This document shows positions 1-6,475 of a DNA stretch of 34,695 bases, piece after piece. Source of the DNA: a virus. Position 1 is the stretch's first letter; every line of letters starts with the position of its first letter. A program made the position numbers and the translations under genes. Where the stretch lies: the IMG/VR virus record IMGVR_UViG_3300020442_002959, positions 1-34,695 of that record. The stretch is one strand, 5' to 3'. The notes under the pieces are model-generated. The model was not told the DNA's origin and did not search any database. It saw only the letters and a list, made by a program, of their open reading frames with translations.

Positions 1-72
1 TCAGATGACGAAGAAGTTGATGAATCAGATGACGAAGAAGTTGATGAATCAGATGACGATGAATTAGAAGAA
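1..72 (+). repeat. 24-bp in-frame tandem repeat (Asp/Glu-rich)
   Basis: Two identical 24-bp units (1-24 and 25-48) and a degenerate third (49-72) each encode an octapeptide, SDDEEVDE in the intact copies. The array may extend left of the window. Being in frame, copy-number change would lengthen or shorten the acidic tract without breaking the gene. Confidence 0.85.
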
Positions 73-894
73 TCAAGTCATAAAAAAGATGACGAAGACG
101 AAGAGGTTGACGAAAATGATGAGCAAGAGGTTGAAGAAGGCGACGACGAAGAAGTTGACGAGGACTTTAATTTGGATGAGTTCGAAGTAGAAGCAGAACC
201 AGAAATGGATATGATGGGCGGTGATGCTGCTGACGATATGGAAATGGACATGGGCGACGAAGGTGACATGGATGCCGACATGGGCGGTGATGAGCCTGTA
301 ACCCAAGACGATTTACAAGACTTAGAAGCAGAACTTGCAGACCTAAAAGCAGAATTTGAAGAGTTAATGGCTGGTCAAGGTGATGAAGGTGACATGGACA
401 TGGATGATGATGAAGGTGACATGGACATGGATGATGAAGAAGGTGACATGGACATGGATGATGAAGAAATGCCTGAAGAAAATTTCAGTTATGAATCTAA
501 ATCAAATATGTCACAAGCAGAACTCATGCGTGAATATGTAAACAAAATTGGCGGTGAACAATATCATCAATTTGGCAAAATGGGCGACAACGGTACAAAT
601 ACCAAGTCTCCAGTAGCTGGAAAAAATGACATGGGCGGAACATCACAAAACATTTTACGAAATGATACAGAAGCAGGTGTTGAAGCAAACAAAGGTAATT
701 TACACGGCAATCCAGTAAGTGATCAAAATCCAAAAGATATGAGCACAGGAAACGTAAATGTACCAGGCGGTAAAGCTTCAAAGTCAATGAAAGCTCAATC
801 AGCTGGACACGGAGCTGAAAGAAAAGGTAAACCAGAAAGTGCAGACAAAGGCGCAGGTAGCCCACTTAACGGTGCACCAAAAAGAGCAAAATAA
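1..894 (+). CDS. Acidic prohead/core protein (5' partial)
   Basis: The reading frame is open from base 1, so the gene starts left of the window; 297 codons are visible. A TTG at 172 could be read as a start but has no ribosome site, and the acidic sequence upstream continues in frame, so it is not the true start. The visible protein is extremely acidic: the first ~160 residues are mostly Asp and Glu with two tandem repeat blocks and a short helical stretch (QDLEAELADLKAEFEELM). The C-terminal ~130 residues are Gly/Asn/Lys-rich and low in complexity. In T4-like phages the slot just before protease gene 21 holds prohead core proteins (gp67, gp68), which are acidic, so a scaffold-core role is inferred from position and composition. 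It is much longer than T4 gp67, so the orthology is uncertain. The stop is 10 bases before gene 21. Confidence 0.6.
   Translation, partial: SDDEEVDESDDEEVDESDDDELEESSHKKDDEDEEVDENDEQEVEEGDDEEVDEDFNLDEFEVEAEPEMDMMGGDAADDMEMDMGDEGDMDADMGGDEPVTQDDLQDLEAELADLKAEFEELMAGQGDEGDMDMDDDEGDMDMDDEEGDMDMDDEEMPEENFSYESKSNMSQAELMREYVNKIGGEQYHQFGKMGDNGTNTKSPVAGKNDMGGTSQNILRNDTEAGVEANKGNLHGNPVSDQNPKDMSTGNVNVPGGKASKSMKAQSAGHGAERKGKPESADKGAGSPLNGAPKRAK
385..465 (+). repeat. 27-bp in-frame tandem repeat (EGDMDMDDx)
   Basis: Three 27-bp units at 385-411, 412-438 and 439-465 encode EGDMDMDDD, EGDMDMDDE and EGDMDMDDE. They differ only at the last codon position. Shorter related GDEGDMD motifs precede them near 250-290, which suggests stepwise expansion. 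Confidence 0.9.
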
Positions 895-904
895 GGACCA
901 ATAG

Positions 905-1528
905 ATGAATTTACTACGAGAGCATTTGACCTTTGATCAAGCAGGAGTAATCGTTGAGAATGCCAACGAAGGTAAAGATTTGTATATGAAAGGAATTTGT
1001 ATACAAGGCGGAGTACGTAACGCAAATCAGCGTGTATATCCTGTAAATGAAATTGGCAGGGCTGTCAAAACTCTCAGCGAGCAGATACAAGGTGGATATA
1101 GTGTTCTCGGTGAAGTAGATCATCCTGATGGTTTAACAGTTAATTTGGATCGCGTCAGCCATATGATAACTGAAATGTGGATGGACGGTCCAAATGGCTA
1201 TGGTAAAATGAAAATTTTACCAACACCTATGGGACAACTTGTACGCACTATGCTTGAAAGTGGTGTTAAATTAGGCGTATCAAGTAGAGGATCAGGCAAT
1301 GTATCAGAAGATGGAAGTGGAAATGTAAGTGATTTTGAAATAATCACTGTAGATGTAGTAGCACAACCAAGTGCGCCAGGAGCGTATCCTACACCTATTT
1401 ACGAACATTTAATGAATACACGCAATGGTTACAAGGCATATGAATTAGCACAGGCAACTAAAGAAGATAAAAAGGCACAGAAATATTTAAAAGAATCGTT
1501 GATTAACATAATCAATCGACTCCAATAA
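905..1528 (+). CDS. 21: Prohead maturation protease gp21 (S77 family)
   Basis: A 207-aa protein matching the T4 gp21-type prohead protease, which cuts the scaffold and trims capsid proteins before DNA packaging. The assemblin-type catalytic features are visible: His73 in GEVDHPDG and Ser126/Ser127 in GVSSRGSG, about 53 residues apart, followed by a conserved region ending VDVVAQPSAPGAYP. The start ATG has an AAGGA site seven bases upstream. It lies between an acidic core protein and gp22/gp23, the canonical T4 order. The C-terminus contains KYLKES (residues 193-198), the same hexapeptide as near the gp23 N-terminus, so it may be a self-cleavage site that matches the (L/I)-x-E rule of T4 gp21. 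The length is close to that of T4 gp21. Confidence 0.93.
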   Translation: MNLLREHLTFDQAGVIVENANEGKDLYMKGICIQGGVRNANQRVYPVNEIGRAVKTLSEQIQGGYSVLGEVDHPDGLTVNLDRVSHMITEMWMDGPNGYGKMKILPTPMGQLVRTMLESGVKLGVSSRGSGNVSEDGSGNVSDFEIITVDVVAQPSAPGAYPTPIYEHLMNTRNGYKAYELAQATKEDKKAQKYLKESLINIINRLQ

Positions 1529-1540
1529 GAGGAGAATTAC

Positions 1541-2629
1541 ATGTTGGATGCACTTAAAGCACTTTTTGAGAATAACGTAGTTTCAGAAGATGTGCGCCAA
1601 GAAATTGAAGAAGCATGGAACGCTAAGGTAAAAGAAAATCGCCTAAGTGTTACTGCAGAACTTCGTGAAGAATTTGCTAACAAATACGAGCATGATAAAA
1701 GCTTGATGGTTGAAGCAGTTGATAAAATGGTCAGTGAAAAACTAGAAGCAGAAATGGCTGAACTTGTTGAAGACCGTAAGCAACTTGTAGAAGCTAAGGC
1801 AAAATATGCAAGAGCTATGCGAGAAAATTCAAAGTTGTTAAAAAGCTTTGTAACACATAGCTTAGTAAAAGAAGTAAATGAATTGCATGAAGATCAAAAA
1901 TCTATGGCAGACAAATTTAAGATGCTTGAAGACTTTATTGTTGAGAGTCTTGCATCGGAAATTGCAGAATTCCAGATAGATAAAAAAGATTTGGCAGAAA
2001 CGAAAGTTAGATTAGTTCGCGAAGCCAAAACACATTTTAACAAATTGAAAGTTAAATTTGTTGAATCAAGTTCACAAAAAGTTTCAGGTATTGTGGATCG
2101 AATTTTAAAGAGAGAAATACATCAATTAAAAGAAGATATACATGCTGCTAGAAAAAATGATTTTGGACGTAGATTATTTGAAGCATTTGCTACTGAATAC
2201 AGTAACAGTTATTTGAATGAAAAATCAGAAACTGCAAAGTTGTTGAAAGTAGTAGATATTAAAAACAAACAACTACATGAAGCAAAGAAATTAGTTGTTG
2301 GACATAAGAATTTAGTTCAATCTAAAGATAAAGAAATTAAAAAATTATCTGAGTCATTTAGAAGGAAAGAAATTATATCAGAACTTACTGATCCGTTAAA
2401 TAAATCTCAGAAAGAAATTATGATGGATTTATTAGAAAGCGTACAAACAGATAGATTGAAAACATCATTTGATAGATATCTACCAACTGTATTAGACGGA
2501 AAAGAAAAACCAAAAAAGGCAATAATTACAGAAGGCAAAGAAGTTACAGGCAACAAAAAACAACAAGAAATGACAACAGGTGCAAGGGATAATGTCATTG
2601 ACATTCGTAGACTTGCAGGACTTAATTAA
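1541..2629 (+). CDS. 22: Prohead scaffold protein gp22
   Basis: A 362-aa, highly charged, almost entirely helical protein rich in Glu, Lys, Leu and Ala with heptad-like spacing, as expected of a coiled-coil scaffold. It lies directly between gp21 and gp23, as gp22 does in T4, where it forms the inner core of the prohead and is then degraded by gp21. Several L-x-E or I-x-E tripeptides (for example LVE, IAE, LAE) could serve as protease sites. The C-terminal ~50 residues are Lys/Gln-rich and end in a short segment (VIDIRRLAGLN) of the kind that could contact the capsid protein; that contact is inferred. A strong GAGGAGAA site precedes the ATG. It is longer than T4 gp22 (about 270 aa). Confidence 0.88.
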   Translation: MLDALKALFENNVVSEDVRQEIEEAWNAKVKENRLSVTAELREEFANKYEHDKSLMVEAVDKMVSEKLEAEMAELVEDRKQLVEAKAKYARAMRENSKLLKSFVTHSLVKEVNELHEDQKSMADKFKMLEDFIVESLASEIAEFQIDKKDLAETKVRLVREAKTHFNKLKVKFVESSSQKVSGIVDRILKREIHQLKEDIHAARKNDFGRRLFEAFATEYSNSYLNEKSETAKLLKVVDIKNKQLHEAKKLVVGHKNLVQSKDKEIKKLSESFRRKEIISELTDPLNKSQKEIMMDLLESVQTDRLKTSFDRYLPTVLDGKEKPKKAIITEGKEVTGNKKQQEMTTGARDNVIDIRRLAGLN

Positions 2630-2641
2630 GGAGAAAAAAAG

Positions 2642-3823
2642 ATGTCAGAATTATTAGAGAGTCGCTGGCAGGATACTAGAGCTGCACTTCTAGAAGGCCT
2701 ACAAGGCACGAAAAAAAGCGTAATGGCAACGACTTTAGAAAATACAAGAAAGTATTTGAAAGAAAGTGCAACTGCTGGAAGCACGGCTGCTGGAAACGTA
2801 GCAACTCTAAACAGAGTTATCCTACCAGTTATTAGAAGAGTAATGCCTACAGTTATTGCAAATGAGATTGTCGGCGTACAACCAATGACAGGACCAGTTG
2901 GACAAATTCATACACTAAGAGTACGTTACAGTGATGATTTCACCACAACAAATGGTGGAACTGACGTTACTGCAGGTGAAGAAGCATTGTCACCATTCAA
3001 GATTGCTGAAGGTTATTCCGGTAACGAAGCTGATGAAAAAGCCGCAGCTACAGCAGCACTTGAAGGACAAGCTGGTAAAAGAATGTCAATTCAAATCTTA
3101 AAGCAAACTGTTGAAGCTAAAACCAGAAAGCTAAGTGCTCGCTGGACCTTCGAAGCTGCACAAGATGCTCAAGCTATGCATGGAATTGACGTAGAAGCTG
3201 AAATTATGGCTGCTTTAGCCCAAGAAATTACCGCTGAAATTGACCAAGAAGTTCTTGCAAGTCTAAGAGCTTTATCCGGTGCCTTAGCAACTGGGTATGA
3301 TCAAACAGCAGTTTCTGGTACAGCTACATTTGTAGGTGACGAGCATGCTGCATTAGCAGTATTGATTAACAGAGCTGCAAATATTGTTGCTCAGAGAACA
3401 AGAAGAGGCGCTGCTAACTGGGCAGTTGTTTCTCCATTTGCCTTAACAATTCTACAAAGTGCTACAACAAGTGCATTTGCTAGAACAACAGAAGGTACAT
3501 TTGAAGCTCCAACAAATACCAAGATGGTAGGCACATTAAATAATGCAATGAAAGTATATGTTGATACATATGCTGCTGATAATGCACCAGTATTAATTGG
3601 ATATAAAGGTTCAAGTGAAAGTGATGCTGCGGCATTCTATTGCCCATACATTCCGTTAATGAGTAGCGGAGTTGTACTAGATCCTGCAACATTCGAACCA
3701 GTCGTAAGCTTTATGACAAGATATGGATATGTAGAATTAACAAATACAGCTTCATCTCTTGGTAATGCTGCCGATTACTTGAATAAGATTCCAATGGATT
3801 CAGCTACAGTAAGCTTTACATAA
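2642..3823 (+). CDS. 23: Major capsid protein gp23
   Basis: A 393-aa HK97-fold major capsid protein of the T4 type. The N-terminal region (MSELLESRWQDTRAALLEG) is followed by the conserved TLNRVILPVIRRVMPTVIAN segment and a middle part with KRMSIQILKQTVEAKTRKL and RWTFEAAQDA. It forms the hexagonal lattice of the head. A likely maturation site is LKE41|S42 in KYLKES, which would remove 41 residues; T4 gp23 loses 65. The protein is about 130 residues shorter than T4 gp23, suggesting loss of the surface insertion domain; this comparison is from memory. It has a strong AAGGAG site and stops 25 bases before a perfect terminator hairpin. No gp24 vertex paralog follows. Confidence 0.96.
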   Translation: MSELLESRWQDTRAALLEGLQGTKKSVMATTLENTRKYLKESATAGSTAAGNVATLNRVILPVIRRVMPTVIANEIVGVQPMTGPVGQIHTLRVRYSDDFTTTNGGTDVTAGEEALSPFKIAEGYSGNEADEKAAATAALEGQAGKRMSIQILKQTVEAKTRKLSARWTFEAAQDAQAMHGIDVEAEIMAALAQEITAEIDQEVLASLRALSGALATGYDQTAVSGTATFVGDEHAALAVLINRAANIVAQRTRRGAANWAVVSPFALTILQSATTSAFARTTEGTFEAPTNTKMVGTLNNAMKVYVDTYAADNAPVLIGYKGSSESDAAAFYCPYIPLMSSGVVLDPATFEPVVSFMTRYGYVELTNTASSLGNAADYLNKIPMDSATVSFT

Positions 3824-3847
3824 TCTGTAAAAGTTTATAATAAATTA

Positions 3848-3882
3848 GGGTTCTATAAATACTTTTATAGAACCCTTTTTTT
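3848..3882 (+). terminator. Strong intrinsic terminator after gene 23
   Basis: A perfect 12-bp stem (3848-3859 with 3864-3875), four-base loop TACT, and seven T residues (3876-3882). It lies 25 bases after the gp23 stop and should end most transcripts of the head operon. A late promoter motif is embedded in its left arm and loop. Confidence 0.92.
3854..3861 (+). promoter_or_regulatory. T4-type late promoter box for iscU
   Basis: An exact TATAAATA, the T4 late consensus recognised by the gp55-type sigma factor. It overlaps the left arm and loop of the terminator hairpin. Initiation would fall roughly 6-10 bases downstream, within the right arm, so the new transcript would escape the hairpin. 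The iscU start is 36 bases after the box. Confidence 0.75.
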
Positions 3883-3896
3883 ATGGAGAAAAAACC

Positions 3897-4283
3897 ATGG
3901 CATATACAGACGCAGTTATAGAACATTATAATAATCCTAAGAATGTTGGCAGCTTAGATAAAACAGCAGCAGATGTTGGTACAGGATTAGTAGGTGCACC
4001 AGAATGCGGTGACGTTATGAAATTACAAATCCGTGTAGAGGATGAAAAAATTGTTGATGCGAAATTTAAAACATTTGGTTGCGGATCAGCTATTGCAAGT
4101 AGTAGTTTAGCAACAGAATGGGTAAAGGGCAAGACAATTAACGAAGCTTTTGAAATTAAAAATACAGAAATAGTAGAAGAACTAGCACTACCTCCAGTAA
4201 AAATTCATTGTTCAGTATTAGCAGAAGATGCAATAAAAGCAGCAATAAAAGATTACAGGAGTAAGCAATGCACAGAGAATTAG
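3897..4283 (+). CDS. iscU: IscU-type Fe-S cluster assembly scaffold protein
   Basis: A 128-aa protein that aligns over its whole length with bacterial IscU, on which [2Fe-2S] and [4Fe-4S] clusters are built before transfer to target proteins. All known functional residues are present: Cys37, Asp39 (PECGDVMKL), Cys62 (FGCGSAIASSS), His104 and Cys105 (KIHCS). The LPPVK motif (98-102) bound by the HscA chaperone is also kept. The start ATG lies after GGAG and matches the bacterial N-terminus (MAYxxxVIxHYxNPxNVGS). It lies between the major capsid gene and tail genes behind its own late promoter, so it should be made late with virion proteins. No IscS, IscA, HscA/B or ferredoxin gene is in the window, so it would rely on host partners. 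Similar genes are known as auxiliary metabolic genes in marine viral sequences. Active-site retention argues for function. Confidence 0.97.
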   Translation: MAYTDAVIEHYNNPKNVGSLDKTAADVGTGLVGAPECGDVMKLQIRVEDEKIVDAKFKTFGCGSAIASSSLATEWVKGKTINEAFEIKNTEIVEELALPPVKIHCSVLAEDAIKAAIKDYRSKQCTEN

Positions 4284-4396
4284 TAGATCAAGATGAAAAT
4301 GAACAAATAGGCTTAACAAACTACCGCTTTAAAGATTTACCAAATTGGGCTAAGAAAGCATGGCTAAAACAAAAACAAAACAAGCCTAAAACTTGA
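4268..4396 (+). CDS. Small 42-aa basic hypothetical protein overlapping iscU
   Basis: An ATG at 4268 opens a 42-codon frame that overlaps the last 16 bases of iscU and stops in the next late promoter. The protein begins MHRELVDQDENEQIG and continues through a Trp/Lys-rich segment (FKDLPNWAKKAWLKQKQNK) that could form a short amphipathic helix. A weak purine-rich site (AGGAGTAAG at 4257-4265) precedes the start. It fills the space between iscU and the promoter, and this tight translational overlap supports a real gene, but I do not recognise a family. It is not IscX or a ferredoxin (no cysteines). Confidence 0.5.
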   Translation: MHRELVDQDENEQIGLTNYRFKDLPNWAKKAWLKQKQNKPKT

Positions 4397-4402
4397 TAAA
4401 TA
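4395..4402 (+). promoter_or_regulatory. Late promoter box (GATAAATA)
   Basis: A one-base variant of the T4 late consensus, starting at the stop codon of the small ORF and 93 bases upstream of the next start. Three further GATAAATA boxes occur in this window in equivalent intergenic positions, which supports function. Confidence 0.65.
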
Positions 4403-4408
4403 CTTTGT

Positions 4409-4488
4409 ACGATAGTGTGCCACAAAGGTGGACTTATGCTGACCCACAGCGTACCGGATAGAACCCGGATCGGACTTCTAACAAGGAG
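4409..4488 (+). promoter_or_regulatory. GC-rich structured 5' leader
   Basis: The non-coding stretch between the late promoter and the ribosome site is about 53% GC, far above the surrounding DNA. It can form several stem-loops: CCAC/GTGG at 4420-4431, a seven-pair hairpin at 4435-4453 with loop ACCCA and one G-U pair, and a CCGG/CCGG hairpin at 4454-4468. The AAGGAG ribosome site (4483-4488) follows directly. This looks like a structured leader RNA that could affect stability or translation of the downstream gene; no known riboswitch family was recognised. Confidence 0.45.
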
Positions 4489-4494
4489 AAAAAA

Positions 4495-4944
4495 ATGGGA
4501 AGACCAATTAATAAAAGATATTTTGGTACACCTACAGCAGGTGGTGATCAAATCAAATGTACATTTAATTACGGTGCAGGACCAACAGATGGTTTTATAG
4601 TAAGACAAAAAGCAACAAAAAAATTCTTATGCCAAGATGCTACAGGTGTACAACATATGTGTAAATTATTACAAGTTGCGACAAATTCAGCAGCAGTTGG
4701 TGTAGGCGAAATGACTATAAATGTAAAACTTGATAACACAGATGTTGTACAAGTTGTAAAAATTGCTAATCGCGTTATGACGGCTACAGATGGAAATAGA
4801 TATCCATGGAACTTCTCAACAAGCACAACAGACGGAGCAGCACAAATGGAAGAAGCTGGAGTGGGTATTAACGACGGCGGAACACCAAATGATCCAGCAG
4901 ATGATACATTAGATACACCAACTGACTTTGGTGATCCATCCTAA
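4495..4944 (+). CDS. Putative virion structural protein (GRPINKRYFG type)
   Basis: A 149-aa protein starting MGRPINKRYFG, an N-terminus that I associate with abundant small structural proteins of marine T4-like phages. The central ~90 residues alternate hydrophobic and polar positions (beta-rich), and the last 30 are Asp/Thr/Pro-rich. No catalytic motif or signal peptide is visible. The gene has an excellent AAGGAG site and its own late promoter and structured leader, so high late expression is likely. A head decoration or tail-associated role is possible; neither can be decided from sequence alone. Confidence 0.6.
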   Translation: MGRPINKRYFGTPTAGGDQIKCTFNYGAGPTDGFIVRQKATKKFLCQDATGVQHMCKLLQVATNSAAVGVGEMTINVKLDNTDVVQVVKIANRVMTATDGNRYPWNFSTSTTDGAAQMEEAGVGINDGGTPNDPADDTLDTPTDFGDPS

Positions 4945-4954
4945 TAACTTTGTA

Positions 4955-4975
4955 TAGGGGAGTAACACTCCCCTA
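4955..4975 (+). other. Perfect 9-bp stem-loop between structural genes
   Basis: A stem of TAGGGGAGT and ACTCCCCTA with a three-base loop (AAC) lies 10 bases after the preceding stop and 14 bases before the next start. It lacks a T-run, so it is not a classical terminator; it may be a 3'-end stabiliser, a processing site or an attenuator. Confidence 0.7.
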
Positions 4976-4989
4976 CTTTGGAATAAAAT

Positions 4990-6033
4990 ATGTCAAAAGT
5001 TTTAAGTGTAGAAAACGGCAACTATATAATTAAAGTAAAAAGCGGCAACAATATTATACTAGATACTAGCAGGGGAGAAGTTGATAACAACGGTGACCTA
5101 GTAGGTGAAGTAGTTATTAACGGCGGGCTATTGGTACGAGGAACAACCACAACAGTTAACAGCCAAAATACTAATATAAAAGACAATATTATTGTTTTAA
5201 ACAAATATGACGATCAGACTACCGGTGTCAACGGTGTAATAGATAATCAATCTGGAATAGAAATTGATAGAGGAGGCTTACCTAGAGTAAGAATGGTATT
5301 TGATGAAACTATTACTTGGGAAGCAGGCGGCGTAAGCGGAAATGGAACATTTACTTTTGAAAATGACGATTATGGATTTCCATTACCTATATATGTAGGA
5401 GGAATAAAATCACCTGGGACACTTTACATTGACGTATCAAACGAAGTTATAAGTGTAACTAACAGTGTTGCATATGAACAACAAGTTTGGAACTACGTTG
5501 GCAATTCAATAGTAGATAATGGTAATGATGCAATAATTAATGATGATTTTATTCCTAATGCAAGGGCAGTTGTTGATTATATTAATTATGCGTTTAACAC
5601 TATCGGTACAGGTGCAGTTATTCAAAATTTTGATACCGATGTTGTTGTATATGATTTTGAGCAAGATGGCTCAGAAAGCAGAGCTGAAACAAAAATAGAT
5701 GGACAACTTAAATTTGCAGTATATAGTGATAGGGTAGAAACAGAAACAGTAAAACTACAAAATTCAACAATTTCTCCAATGACTGTAGATACTGATTTGA
5801 TTTTAGAAGCACCTGGTGTTGCATCTGTAAAAATCAATGATGTATTAGAAATTACAAAAACTCCACATGCAGATGACATTAAAATTGATCCATTTGCTCC
5901 AGTTGATGGTATAAAATTATATAGTAAACAAGCAAGCACTGGAAACACTGGACTATTTTACATAAATGAAAATGAACAACAAGACGAAATAATCAGCAAG
6001 AATAGAGCTATATTATATAGTATGATTTTTTAA
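4990..6033 (+). CDS. Fibre-like virion protein, 347 aa
   Basis: A beta-rich protein lacking enzyme motifs. Residues ~50-75 contain TTTVNSQNTNIKDNIIVLN, a segment typical of tail-fibre-like proteins of marine T4-like phages. Around 185-205 lies IPNARAVVDYINYAF, a variant of the fibre motif PTxxAIxxYI seen at the ends of the two giant fibres here. The C-terminus, RAILYSMIF, resembles the ends of the fibres ending at 9508 (AIAMSIVFG) and 16247 (AIAYSVALS). The start ATG is just after a stem-loop and has only a weak TTTGGA site. It is probably a trimeric fibre or fibre-attached subunit; its exact position in the tail is unknown. Confidence 0.65.
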   Translation: MSKVLSVENGNYIIKVKSGNNIILDTSRGEVDNNGDLVGEVVINGGLLVRGTTTTVNSQNTNIKDNIIVLNKYDDQTTGVNGVIDNQSGIEIDRGGLPRVRMVFDETITWEAGGVSGNGTFTFENDDYGFPLPIYVGGIKSPGTLYIDVSNEVISVTNSVAYEQQVWNYVGNSIVDNGNDAIINDDFIPNARAVVDYINYAFNTIGTGAVIQNFDTDVVVYDFEQDGSESRAETKIDGQLKFAVYSDRVETETVKLQNSTISPMTVDTDLILEAPGVASVKINDVLEITKTPHADDIKIDPFAPVDGIKLYSKQASTGNTGLFYINENEQQDEIISKNRAILYSMIF

Positions 6034-6043
6034 AGGATAAACA

Positions 6044-6475
6044 ATGGCGTTAAAAGGATTTAGACTACAAAACACATTTCTTACAATTTTAGAAGCACCT
6101 AACACCGGTAACATAGATCCTGACACTGGAAGTAATTTTACAGAAGACAAAACTTTCGCTGTAACAAGTTTGATTGTTTGTAATAATAGCTCTACAGATA
6201 CTGCATACTTTGACATGCATTTAGTTCCAAATGGGCAGCCTATTGCTGACGGAACAAATCCAGGGTTAGGTAATACAAGAGTGATAAACAATCTAGAATT
6301 AACTGCAGAAGAAACATTTACATTTGATACTGAAAAAATTGTACTTGCTCCTGGAGACAAGCTTGTACTGTTTGCACAACCACAAGACGGTGCAGATTAT
6401 CAACCAGATCCTCCTTCTGGACCTATTTATAAACTTACAAATCTAGGAGCAGTGTTAAGTTATTTGGAAGTATAA
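6044..6475 (+). CDS. Small beta-rich virion protein (family copy 1)
   Basis: A 143-aa protein with alternating beta-strand character and no enzyme motif. It shares a layout with the products at 9535 and 17185: a strand with VCNNSSTDTAYFDMHL, then APGDKLVLFAQ, then a closing strand ending in SYLEV (compare CSYEEIS and VSYAEVIQ). These look like paralogs of one beta-sandwich-type structural domain. The start follows AAGG by seven bases, and the stop codon overlaps the next start by one base (TAATG), so the two proteins are probably translationally coupled and may act together. Confidence 0.6.
   Translation: MALKGFRLQNTFLTILEAPNTGNIDPDTGSNFTEDKTFAVTSLIVCNNSSTDTAYFDMHLVPNGQPIADGTNPGLGNTRVINNLELTAEETFTFDTEKIVLAPGDKLVLFAQPQDGADYQPDPPSGPIYKLTNLGAVLSYLEV

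Noticed and set aside
73-306. Reverse-strand open frames opposite the acidic protein
   Set aside because: They mirror GAT/GAA-rich repeats on the other strand, have no ribosome site and lie wholly within a real gene. The same holds for the other reverse-strand frames in the window.
4415-4600. 61-codon forward frame starting in the leader before 4495
   Set aside because: It crosses the ribosome site and start of the next gene out of frame and covers the GC-rich hairpins; its product resembles nothing known. The stretch is better explained as a leader RNA.
4955-4975. Stem-loop as a rho-independent terminator
   Set aside because: No T-run follows the stem, and a fibre gene starts 14 bases later with no new promoter visible.
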